A stretch of DNA of 64,000 nucleotides, from contig OW028579.1 in assembly GCA_932294295.1 (NCBI GenBank), positions 28,221,250 through 28,285,249 on the forward strand. Direction: 5' to 3'. This document shows positions 49,838 to 61,023 of this stretch, piece by piece. The translations under genes and the position numbers were made by a program. Under the pieces are notes generated by a model, which did not search any database, was not told the origin of the DNA, and was given only the letters and a program-made list of their open reading frames with translations. Source of the stretch: Alitta virens (Eukaryota; Annelida; Polychaeta; Phyllodocida; Nereididae). Numbering within the stretch: the stretch's first letter is position 1; each line of letters opens with the position of its first letter.

Positions 49838-51009
49838 TTTTATTGACGTTTTCGAATCATGGAAAGATACATATGTCATACACAATAAACAAATACTACA
49901 AATTGAACAACTAAAAATTTAACAATACATGCAATTTCAAGTATTAGAACAATACTGATTGTAAACCGGATGAGGTCAGTTTAAAAATAATAGCATAACA
50001 TAAAATATTTACATCACCAGAAAATTTATGAATGGTGAAGATAAAGCTAAATATATATACATTAATTGAATAAGTAACTATGTGGTGAAGTAATAGTTTC
50101 TGGTCCCAGTTAATCGAGGTAATAATAGTACAAAAAAATGTTCTAGACAAAGGTTACGTGGTAATGTTAGGGAGCTCAGTGAGATGAGGTTATGTTTGTT
50201 TTTAATTTTTATTATTTTATTTATTCATTTTTTTGTATAATATTTGCGCTACAGGTTAGGAGGCAGAGCAATTCATCTTCCATCGCATTGCTTGGACATT
50301 TATCAAAAATTCTGTTCTCAAATGGTGTTTTTGGGGTCTGATGTCGACTGGTTTCTATCCTAAGTTTATGCAAGCTTACTATAAACCTGGCAAGTTTTCT
50401 TGGGAAGGTTAATAGTTAAATATGGTTCAATGCAGTACCTTGTTTTAAAGAGTTTATATGTCTTCAATTTAGGGTTTTGATCTGAGTTATTAATCTCATT
50501 AAGGATTCTACTTTGCTCATAAGTGTAAAGGTTTAATTTTACTCTGTTAGCTAAACCTTCAGATGTTTCTGATTCTAAGTTAGTCATGCCACATTTGTTG
50601 CTGATATGTATTACATTACTATACCTGGCATGCAGAGATTCTTGGATTTTAAGGCACTGATGAAGGATGTCATCTTAGGGCAGCGCTGATAGTCTTGCCC
50701 AATAATTTACTATGTCCACCTGTCTTACGTGAAGGGGGAATATAACATGCCCTGTATCTACATAAATTATTCCTAAAATGACCAATGCCTACGGCAGATC
50801 TGTCATTGATCAAGATCAAACAGTTTGCTTTTAATAAAATTGTTACTTCTTTCAAGGAAAATGCTGTTTTATCAGAAGAGGCAGAAGTACTTGCCACCAA
50901 GCTGGACTGGAAGAAGACTGCCTTATACCTGGACAGACTTTTCTTGGCAATCTACCTGTCAGTGGCTGTGGCCTTGGTCATCTGGATAGCTGTCATGGCA
51001 ACAAATTGA
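44829..51009 (+). CDS. Cys-loop receptor subunit, type B, copy 3 (exon 5 truncated)
   Basis: Exons: 44829-44889, 44994-45124, 45931-45975, 47236-47342, remnant of exon 5 ending 48044, 48380-48631, 48948-49116, 49394-49521, 50824-51009. A deletion has removed the normal acceptor and the first 39 nt of exon 5. An AG at 47970-47971 would open a 73-nt exon (47972-48044) exactly in phase, giving 383 residues without 13 extracellular ones, but it has no pyrimidine tract. Exon 6 carries two extra residues before loop C (DFDIY versus DLY). Unlike B1 and B2, the last exon is in phase (186 nt), and M4 reads to a proper stop. In M3 a Cys has become Gly. Intron 8 contains a reverse-oriented LINE fragment. 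Either a pseudogene in the making or a variant using the cryptic acceptor. Confidence 0.65.
45308..45429. mobile_element. 122-bp MITE in B3 intron 2
   Basis: Orthologous copy of the B1/B2 intron 2 MITE, with the same inverted ends. Confidence 0.75.
46396..46615 (+). mobile_element. tRNA-derived SINE in B3 intron 3
   Basis: Almost identical to the B1 copy (one visible change in the tRNA head, 'ccagttgaacc') and clearly different from the B2 copy. Box A and box B are intact. Confidence 0.75.
46905..47086 (+). repeat. Expanded CCT microsatellite before B3 exon 4
   Basis: A pyrimidine tract ending in about 21 uninterrupted CCT units (47023-47086), against seven or eight in B1 and three or four in B2. 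The long proline-rich and leucine-rich frames through it are microsatellite artefacts. It lies 150 bp before exon 4, so it could affect splicing or form triplex DNA. Confidence 0.93.
49792..49833. repeat. (TA)n microsatellite in B3 intron 8
   Basis: About 21 TA units at the junction where the unit-3 intron stops matching units 1 and 2, next to the inserted LINE fragment. Confidence 0.9.
49834..50735 (-). mobile_element. LINE C-terminal fragment in B3 intron 8
   Basis: On the minus strand, a frame at 50587-50366 contains KLKTYKLFKTRYCIEPYLT. Just downstream, near 50362-50230, a second stretch reads LRIETSRHQTPKTPFENRIF, then a Cys/EDE/LLxC pattern. That order is the C-terminal end of many CR1/Jockey-type LINE proteins. 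The reverse-transcriptase core is absent. The insertion is specific to unit 3; about 470 bp of the unit 1/2 intron (near 11700-12170) is missing at the same place. Confidence 0.75.
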
Positions 51010-52627
51010 GACCATCAATGATTCACTGAACTTTCCATTAACAGTCGAACCAACCATTGCATTGCTGCGCCACCAGTGTGCAAAATTAGAAGTATTTTTT
51101 TTTATAGAAAAGTGACCTTTTCATCTTTAAATGAATATATTATTTCCTATGACCCCAGATATGCTGTTTAATATAACTAAAGGTGGAGAACAAAAAATTA
51201 ATAGATTTTTTAAAATGTGGATCTGAATTTTACCTACAAATTTGCAACAAAAAAAGCACCATTTTGCTAAACACACACTGTTTTGTAGGCTGCAAATGTG
51301 AGAATACTTATAGTTATTTGGTACTTTGATATATCACAAAAAAGCTAGACAAAAATTTGAAATCTAGCTTAGCTATACAATTCTTTCACTTTTATCGAAG
51401 AATTTTAAGTTCTTTATAACTTTATATGTAATAAATTTTAATAATTATATATATACTGTATATATATGTATATATAATCTCAAATATATTTGTTAAAATC
51501 TTTAATTATGTTGTGACTAATAAATATGGATGATTCATGCCAATCACATAGTTTTTTTTAACACTTGATAAACATAGCAATTGTCACATTAGCAATACTC
51601 CTTCTAGTTTTAATTTTAATGCATGAATGCTTGTATTCTTCACTATCATTCACTAATCCGGCAATTCTTTTTTTAGTTAAAAAAGGTTTATAACGACAAA
51701 GTCTATTAAAAATGCATATCTTTAGACCATTTTTTTTGGTTAAGAAAGTAATAATATTCTCATTTGCTAAAATATATTTATTCAAATGATAATGTATAAC
51801 GGGTTCTGATTTAAATAAGCTTTTTGCAGATATCGCATTGACGTCGGAGAAACATTAGGCTGATGTTACCTGGATTAAGCATTTTAAAGAGGTAATATCA
51901 TGCTCATAAATCAGTAATAATAAAGGTTACTTAAAATGCTGATAATACCTGTTTTCTCTCACTAACATAGTCATGGAGACTGTAAATTTCCAATGAAACA
52001 CAAACAAAAAATACACTAATACACAGGCAAATATTGGTTTCAATTTCTGAAAGTGAACTAAAGTGTTAGTACAAAACAAAATAAGAGACATATTTGCTGC
52101 AGTAAGATATGACCGTGACAAATAAATTGCATTATAACAGAAAACCTTTTAAAGATATACCTTCTTACCTTACCTTGTGGCTGCTACTGTAAGGTTAAGT
52201 GTTTGATAAAGCCTCAAGATTACCATGACAATGGAATATCACTTTACTACCACTACACCTAAGAGAGCTTTAATGCATGTATTTCATTCACTAAAATATA
52301 ATTTTAACATTAGTTTGCCTAATGCAGGGCCACATATTTATTCCTTTATTGCCATAGTTACTCCAAATTAACTCCATGTTTACTAAACTAACAGAGTAAA
52401 AGCTTCATTTGCTTAATACACTATTACGACAATCAGTACCATTAGCAATTAGTGTGTCACAGTTAGAGCAGATGTCATTTCATATTGATGCCAAGGGCTA
52501 GGAAAACATAAAAAGGGATTCATGGAGCATATTCATCAAGTTAACCGTGCGAAGTTGACAGCGTTTCGCCTTATGCAGGATTTGTGTCCGTTATTACTCG
52601 ATGCAATTCATTCACCACAACATAACA
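51010..52627. other. B3-C3 intergenic region
   Basis: Homologous to the B1-C1 intergenic region, but the first 550 bp are more diverged and include AT repeats near 51448-51475. From about 51580 onward it is close to unit 1. No gene or RNA is recognised. Confidence 0.55.
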
Positions 52628-55600
52628 ATGCTGATTCTACTCTTTCTCATTGGAAATCTAGCACCTGTGATTTCAGGTAATGGTGAAATTTACATTAAGG
52701 GATTATCTATATCCTGCCTAAAAGTTTAATGCCATGTTACTAATTCTAATGGATTCTCAAAATCACTTTCACAGTTTCATACGTCTAAGATATAAATCAC
52801 TGTTCAAATTCTCTAATACAATATCGGCAGTCTGTATTCACCAAAGAGTATTGCTGCCACAAAGAAAAAACACTTTTTTGTCACAAACCAAACAATTTTT
52901 TGTGCAAACCAACGTTGTCTTTTTTTTGCAAAATTTTGAATTAAAAGTTTTCTGGGCTTCAACTGAAATTTTTCCTTTGAACAGAATCTTTCTTGTGTAT
53001 TTTTATTTAAACTTTGGTAAAGCATTTTGCAGCCTAATTACATTGAAGTCATGCACACAGAGAAATTACATTTATCACAAATAAGTGTATAACTATAACA
53101 TACATACACTTGTACAAACTAAGCGCAATGAACCATTACTAGCCATACAAACTCTTTTCTGATAACAAATACAGACAAGCAATGATGGAACGCAAAGGGA
53201 AGTTCAAGGATGAACAAATTTTATTTTTCTTGTTTATCTATTTCCTTATTTTTAATTTTTTATTAATTATAATGAAATCTTTCATTTTTAAATTAGACAA
53301 AAAATAACCTGTGTGTTTTTCTGATTTTTAATGACCTTCGAATAATTTTAACAAACGTCATTTTCATTTTGGTGGACAAACAAGTATCTGAGCAATATCC
53401 ACATGTGAAAATATGGGACGACCTTCTCCTGAACTACAATCGAAGAGTCAATCCAGTTCGTGATCCGAAGACTCCTATTAACTTGACTGCTGTTGTTAGG
53501 ATTGAGAATATTATTGATCTGGTAAGTTCAATTTTGTAACGCAGACTATACTGGCCGCCAATTTACTCATATATCAGGTATGTTCATGAGGTCCCATCAA
53601 CTTTGATGGTGTGTTCATGAATTCCTCCATAACTAAGCTGAGAATATGCCCAAAATTTATGGTAAATTTTTCCCTCAAGTTTAGTTCTAACTTTTTATTG
53701 TCGAGACATCAATAAAATGTTTACTACTTTCAGCTATAGTCATTCACACAGTTCCTGTAATATAATTTTTTCTAAGCTCATCTCACCCTCATTATTTCTA
53801 TGTACAACTGCTAATCTCAATAGAACCAGCTTGGTGGTCTAGCAGTAGATATCTGAGGGGCTCGCCTGCTCCTCTGAAACTTACCTTAGAGGGCTGCAAT
53901 TTCCACTTCCATCCATCCATCAGAATGTATTAAAATGAGTTCCGAGGCCACAGTCATCATTATTTTATTTAATATTTATATTCATAAGTTAAGTACTATG
54001 CATTGGGATGATATCAGGTTATATTACCAAGACCAAGAATTAATCTCTTTAAGAAATCTATCGTATTTAGAGGTCCATTTTTATGTCTTTGTGTTATCTG
54101 AAACCCATGATTCCTTTTCTTGATTTCTTTTTGCAAGGATTTCAAAAGCCAGGTTCTCTCCGTGAAAGCTTGGGTTACTTATGTAAGTATTAAAAAACCG
54201 ACATAGGATAAACATTCAAGATGACCTTATATTGCCAATATTACTGCACACTGCATTGCAGTATAGTGTGCATTGTAAAACATCAAAATAACTATTTTTT
54301 GTTTACACTGCATAAAAGAACCTGATGATCATTCAAATGCAAAATAAGGCACCTTTTGGTTGGTATTATGGAGCATTGTGGGCATGCTAGACAATGCTCG
54401 TCAATTGTAGGAGTTTCGTTGCACATTACTTCATAAAGTAAAAAACTGGGAGAAGTTGTCAGTCGATGTGCAGTGAGAGAACTTCACCATTATAGCAACT
54501 TGAGTTAAAACAATAAGTCTTGTCAAAACCACGCATTTCAGGAATGGAGAGACGAATTTCTTGTCTTCAACCAGAGTAAATACAACACCCAAACCCTCTG
54601 GGCAGATCCATTTGACATTTGGGTGCCTGAGTTGGAACTGCATCTCAGGTTGATAGAGAATTATTTCCATAACATTACATTCCATCTGGAAAAACCTTTT
54701 CTTATATATTTCTCATTGTGGTATAACAATAACTCTTTGTCTTTTGCAAAGTTTAAATGAAGACAATAGATTTCTCGAAAAGAGTGGTACCAAGGCCATT
54801 ATTTTACCAAGTGGAACTGTCTTGTGGGTACCACCCGCAATCATCAAAGTCTTCTGTCGTGTGCAGGTAAATATTTTGCAAAATTTTCCTTTTAAAAGGA
54901 AGTTTATAATTTTTATGTCTCTCATTTATGATTTGATATTGTAGTTAGCTGTGTGCTCTTTTTCCTGCGGCAACAAACATCAATATTTTCTAGGTTGAGG
55001 ACTTTCCATTTGACACCCAGAATTGCCTAATTCGTCTTCAATCATGGTCACAACCAACATCAGTCCTGAACATTTCAACATATCAAAGTCAAAATGACAC
55101 AAGACTGCCATCCGACCAGTGGACTTTAGTGAACAAGCCTTGCTTTGTTGTTGCACTGACTCCTGAAAATATTTCATATCACTTCTTATCATGTCCTGTA
55201 GTTCTCAAGCGACAGTCACTGTTTTATATCTTCAACTTGGTGAGTAAAATAATAAATAAATACATTAATAGAATAATCAAATACTGCTGGTTTTGGACAA
55301 ACAACTGCATTTCACAGTCAATTATGGTGTACTTTGTATTTAGTGTTACCTTGAAATCCCAAATGACTGTCACTACTTCGCCTCTAACAAATAAATGATA
55401 AAAAACAGAGACTAAATTGTTCACTGCAGTCATTTGCAGTCACACTTGACTTCATTCAAAGCCGTTATGATATGTCCTATTTCATGAACATCTTTAAAAT
55501 GTTATGTGGCTTAACATTTACATCATCAATAATCTAGGTTCTACCTTGCATGATCCTGGTTGTTGTTGGATCCTTCACGTTTCTCCTCCCGGTTGATTCT

Positions 55601-56525
55601 GGAGAGAAAGTTTCCTTGTCAGTCACGATTCTCCTTGCCATGACAGTCATGGTGCAGATTGTCATGGACAGTGTTCCTGCGACATCAAGTGGAGTGCCTT
55701 TTCTTGGTAACACATTCTTTATTTGTTTTTATGTACTTGCAACATGAATAAATATGTGTGATTTCTAACTCAGCGTAACTGATTGCAACTGCGCAAACTG
55801 CAAAATGTTTTACTTCAGATAGTAAAAATTTGCCTTATACGTAACTGTTTTGCAAAAAATTGCCGTAACTATGGGGGACTTATTTGTTGCATTTATGGGA
55901 ATTAATTTTAAGTTATTTGACTTTAGATTTTCTTTGCTTAAAATAACAAAAAAGTGCACGTTGTTGCTTCAGGTAAATTCATCATGGCTTGTATCATGCT
56001 CCTTGCTATGGCTACAGCAATGTCAGTGACAGTGGTGAATATCTTAGGAAAAGGACAGGCGGTTGAAGCAACAGAGGGACCACCTCAAATGAGTTGTTCA
56101 TGCTTCAAGGTATGCGGTTTAAGAGTCCAATAAAAAGTGAATAGTTTTTAAGTATTTTAAACTAATCTAATGAAGTTTGGTAAATTTGTCATTTTTTGAC
56201 TGCATTCAGCACTTTTAAAGACCACAAATTCTGGTTGTTACATTGGCCTTTATCTGAAAATGGAATCAACATTACTGGATACATTGGTCACACATCTTGG
56301 CAATATGCTCATTTTTCAAATCAAGTATGTACTCTGGATAGATTCAAAACTATTAATACAATTCCTTTCCAGAAAAACTATATTTCATCCGAGCCACCAA
56401 AAAGATTCCATGACAAGGACAAATGGAAGAAAATGGCCGTGTATTTGGACAGACTCTTCTTGATTATTTATCTATTGGTTACTGAGGCTCTAGGCATATG
56501 GACTGTTGCCATGGCAACAAAATAA
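52628..56525 (+). CDS. Cys-loop receptor subunit, type C, copy 3 (intact)
   Basis: Predicted 385-residue subunit. Exons: 52628-52676, 53385-53521, 54138-54182, 54542-54648, 54752-54866, 54994-55239, 55538-55706, 55973-56109, 56373-56525. All phases agree and no stop interrupts. It is nearly identical to C2. Visible changes include His to Asn in exon 2 (RVNPV), Cys to Trp before M4 (DKWKK), and Gly to Glu inside M4 (VTEAL), an acidic residue in a membrane helix that could weaken function. The Cys-loop, loop-B Trp, WVPE, GEK and M2 are all kept. It has the same weak exon 4 donor (GTTGAT) as C1 and C2. The dead LINE follows immediately. Confidence 0.88.
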
Positions 56526-56970
56526 CTGTTATATGTAGCCTAACTGCTATAATAGATAAACTGCCTCCAAACACGAGCACAGGACCAGATGGCATATCAA
56601 CCAAACTATTATTAAAAGAAATCAAATCAATTACCAAAACCTGTTGCCATAATTATAAATCAAGCTATATCTACTGGACTATTTCGAGATTCATTAAAAA
56701 TTGCCAAAATTATCACAATACATAAAAGGAAGAAAATACATTACTGAACAATTAGACCCATATCTATCTAGCCGGCAATATCTCAAATTTTTGAAAAAGT
56801 GATGCATAATCAACTACACCAACATTTCAAAACCCTGTTTCATACTCATCAATACCGTTTTCGTGCGGGACACTCAACAGAGCATGCTATCCTAGAAAAT
56901 ATAGACAGTATAACAACCAAAATGGAAAATGGAAATACTGCATTGCATATACTTTTAGACCTAACCAAAG

Positions 56971-57230
56971 GCCCTCGAAGGTCCTGGGCCTCCACGCGGC
57001 GAGGGTGGAAACAATTGGGGTGAAGTCCTCTATCCCCAGTGGCTAAAACAGGACAGTGCGCATTGCACAAGCTGCTCCAGCTATCCCACGCAGACAATTA
57101 TAGATTTTTTACATGCTTCTGGTTTCTACTACCAACTATAGATAATCAATCTTACCCTAGAGAGCCTCTACATAGCCCACTCAGGTGCTGATGAGGCGTT
57201 AAACAATAACACTAACTAACTAACTAACTA
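56971..57230 (+). mobile_element. Retroposed element with (CTAA)n tail
   Basis: About 260 bp inserted into the LINE and bounded by the duplication GACCTAACCAAAG (56958-56970 and 57231-57243). It ends in a short tandem CTAA run after 'gcgttaaacaataacac', the signature of target-primed insertion by a non-LTR element. Its GC-rich 5' end has no tRNA promoter that I can see, so it may be a 5'-truncated LINE and not a SINE. The site is empty in units 1 and 2. Confidence 0.85.
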
Positions 57231-57589
57231 GACCTAACCAAAGCATTTGATACAATAGATCATTCATTATAAATCCAAAAACTATCCTGTTATGGAATCA
57301 GAAACAAAGCTTTAAAACTCTGCAAAAACTATCGAACAAATAGAGAACTATATGTACAATTTTGTGAAAGTTTGTCAGATAACTTAAAAATAACCACAGG
57401 AGTACCACAGGGATCAATATTAGGTCCTGTTCTTTTCTTAATCTATATAAATTATTTCCATAAGTCTCCAGAAGTCATCAGAAATGATCAATACATAATT
57501 ATTCAAAATTAACAACTGATTAAAAACAAACAAAATGTCACAAAGTAAAGAAAAAATCAAATTCATGCTTTTTCACCCAAAAATTATAC

Positions 57590-58330
57590 TGTCATGTATT
57601 TTTATTGCCATTTTAATATAAATTCACAATTCACAATTATTATGAATACAATTCATATTTATTAATCATATACCAAAGTAAACTTACTGCATGTATAAGG
57701 TAATACTTGCATGTTATTATGCCACATAGGCTAATCATATGTGTTATATATTACTTACATTACTTATGGTATTTATGAGTACTTAACATTACTTATGTGT
57801 TAAATATAGCACTTCTAAATATATAAGTATTTGAAATACTTCACATACTTATTTTACTTATATTATTAAAGTCATGTAATTCATTTATATATTTATGTAT
57901 AAAAGCTTAAACACTATATTCATATATACTTAAGGAATATATTACATTAAACTTATAAGGAACTGAAATTGGATAGAACTTACATTTAAGGATTGTATAA
58001 GGTTAGAACATGCATGAAGGGTTAGTTAAGAATCATGTGCCGTAACTTAAGGTCTCAAGCATGGAAGCATGCAACCATAGCATCATGCATGCATGAACAC
58101 AGAATGTAATATCCAATGAATGACTATGTGCAAAGTAATACCATGAGAAATAGCCAATAGAATTGAGCCACATTTGGCCACTGTAAATTGTAACTTTTAC
58201 TTATTGGCAGACTCACTGTTTTTGAGTCTGTTCTGATCTTGACATTGGTCAAGACAATAAACATAGAGGTCACACTCTCTCAGCAAGCAAAGCTCTATCT
58301 TTGTTGAGCTTACACGTTTTATACACAACA
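57590..58330 (+). mobile_element. Solo LTR nested in the LINE, unit 3
   Basis: 741 bp, same TG...CA ends and ATAC duplication (57586-57589 and 58331-58334) as the copies in units 1 and 2. Confidence 0.85.
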
Positions 58331-60054
58331 ATACTGCCACTCACACTCCAAATTTAAAATACTAAAATTGAACTAGTAGACCATTTTAAGTTCTTCAAAA
58401 TATAAATTGAACCTGGGAACACCAAACAAATAAACTAAACAATAAAATCTCCAAAATAATAGGAATAATAAAGCATCTTAAGCACCAAATACCAACTCAT
58501 ACATCAAGAACATGCCAAAATGCCCTGACAATGCCCCGCATTTACTATGGCATTTTGGCATGGGGGACAAAATCTGAAACAATTAACCAAATTGCAAAAG
58601 TAAGCAGTGTGCACCATAACCCTCAGAAAATTCAATGCACATACTGAACCACTGTTCAACTAACAAGGTTTATTGAAAATTGAAGACATTATTAGTTGTT
58701 TTCTATTAACTTAAATTCTATTATAACCTAGTGCATCAAAATCTCCCTAGATACTTGTGTCAAACAGTTTCCCAGGCAAGAAGGTATACATAATCAGTGA
58801 CGCCTTTCCTTAAATATCAAACTTCAAAATTTTCAATAATTAAGAGATCGCCAAAAATCATAAACCAGACACCCTCAATAATAACAGACAAAATTCATTC
58901 ACACAGCTTGGCAGGTTATCTAAGGTATATTAAAAATTACATCATAAATAATTACTCTGAAACATGCAGCATTTCAAATTGCTATGTCTGCAGAAATGGA
59001 GAAGCAATATATACTGACTCACAATTTTTTCATAAGGCCTGCCCGCCCACCCGCCAGTGACCGTTGAACAGTGTTTCAATAAAAAACACAGTCACAGCGT
59101 ATGTGTACCTATGACATAGATGCATTCCATCAACCTGAACAAAATTTATTGCAAAAAAAATCAATGCAGTTGCCTTCAATTAGCCATTAAGGCATATGCA
59201 ATATGATTGGAAGGTGAATAAACATGCATTCCCACTGATATTTTGTTATCACATAATGCAAGATGAATACAAAAGTGTACTGTCACCATGGTGTCCAGTA
59301 AATTGATCAGAAACACTCTTCACTAATGCATGGATTAACAGTATTGAACCATTCAGCAAAGACAAAAAAATATTTCACAAAAGAAAGGATTATTCTGCTA
59401 TATTTCAGTGACAAACATCTATGAAAGACCATTGAATATAATTATGTTGGTTATAATTGCAATCCTTTCATGGCATGTCTTACCAGTTTCTACAGGTGAG
59501 CTTTGATGTGCTTTAGATTCAATAGTTTGAAGTCCATCCAAATTATGAGTAGATTCATTGTAGGATTCATAATGCATGTCTAAATGTTTTTCATCTTAGT
59601 TTTTCAATCTAAGCATGGAGCAACACTACAGAAATGTTAGCAGTAAGCCAACTTTCTACCTGTTAGAAATACCTCTGTCACCATTAACTTCAAATGATGA
59701 CATTTCTATCCATTTTCTGCTGCTTTATGCTTTATTTTCAATATTACTGAAAAACAAATGAAAGTTAATTTTCAATGATACATCAAGTAGAATCCAGATT
59801 TTTATCTTGATCAAAATAGGTAGTCTTGACTGTGGGACACTTTGTTATTTCTCACCTAAACTACATCCATTCAATATCTAATACATTTCCATTACATTTT
59901 AGTAGCACAGCTTCATCTGCATGTTCAAGTATGGAGAGACCTCATGCAGAATTATGATCGAAGAGTCAATCCAGTCTACAATCCAAACACAACAATAATC
60001 TTGGATATTGGACTCATCATCGAAACTGTCATTGATCTGGTAGCAAAGACTTAA

Positions 60055-60340
60055 ACCACTATCTCATAAAGCCGAGTGATGATGCAGAGTAATGACGATC
60101 GATGAATCGGCTTCACTCTTGGTCATTTGATGCCTAGAAAAAGCAAGCCAGATTGCTCCCAGATTGCTAGTCTTCTTTACACTCCGACCACTCGGCGAGG
60201 AAATCACGTCTACACAGCATTCCATATGACCAAGAGTACTCCCAGAGTGACCAAAAGTACTCCCAGAGTGACCAAGAGTACTCCCAGAGTGAATGGCGAG
60301 TGCACGGCGAGTTAACCCCATGTAAATCCCGAGCAATGCT
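60055..60340. mobile_element. Unidentified insertion replacing A4 exon 3
   Basis: Same 286-bp insertion as in A3, with three 21-bp units at 60227-60289. It has no recognisable coding or terminal repeats. Confidence 0.6.
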
Positions 60341-60949
60341 AAACTTGGCTGTACATGGTAAGTAGATTTTTTTGTTACAATCACCATAACAGGTTTTTCT
60401 TACAGTTCCAATTTGCCTGATGGCCTGTAAATGTTTTATTACTAATACAATGAACCTTCAGACATAAAGATATTTTTCTGTCCATCCTCTTTTTTCTAAA
60501 TCTTTTTTCTTGGCATACTTTGTTGGTCATAATTATTTGATCACTCTTAAGACATGTTTTTTAACTACTGGTAAGCCCTTGAAAGTGAAAGTTATGGGAC
60601 TCCTTGTGGTGTGACTGACGACCTTGAGATCTAGTGACCAACACAGGGCTCTTCAGTTATACCGGAATAGCTCTCCCTATCTCTAGAATGACACAAATAA
60701 CCTTTCAGTTTAACAAGTCATCAAATATAGTATCAAAGACTTATTGACTAAAAACTAGTAAAAAAAACTCTGGATGACAGCAGCAATTGCCAATTTATTT
60801 CATTTATGAGTTTTCGTACAGCAGGGCAAAAACAAAATACACGTGTACTTCAAATTTTACAGTGAATAAATGTCTCCCACTGAGTCCCAGACACCATTGC
60901 TATTTATACCTTACAGCAGAGCTCATACACTTGGTAACTAAACTCCAGA

Positions 60950-61023
60950 GGATGTCATGTGAATCCAGGACTCTCTTTGGCTGAGGGACAGCCTTAACCA
61001 AATCCTGGATTCATATGACATCC
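60950..61023. repeat. Fold-back hairpin in the A4 pseudogene
   Basis: Same hairpin and the same arm variants as in A3. Confidence 0.7.

Larger units (their letters stand above)
56550..59035 (+). mobile_element. Degenerate CR1/Jockey-type LINE, unit 3
   Basis: Same dead LINE as in units 1 and 2, with two nested insertions: the shared solo LTR and a unit-3-specific insertion at 56971-57230 that splits the LDLTKAFDTIDH motif. After the second insertion the RT sequence resumes, with GVPQGSILGPVLF near 57395-57435. Confidence 0.85.
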
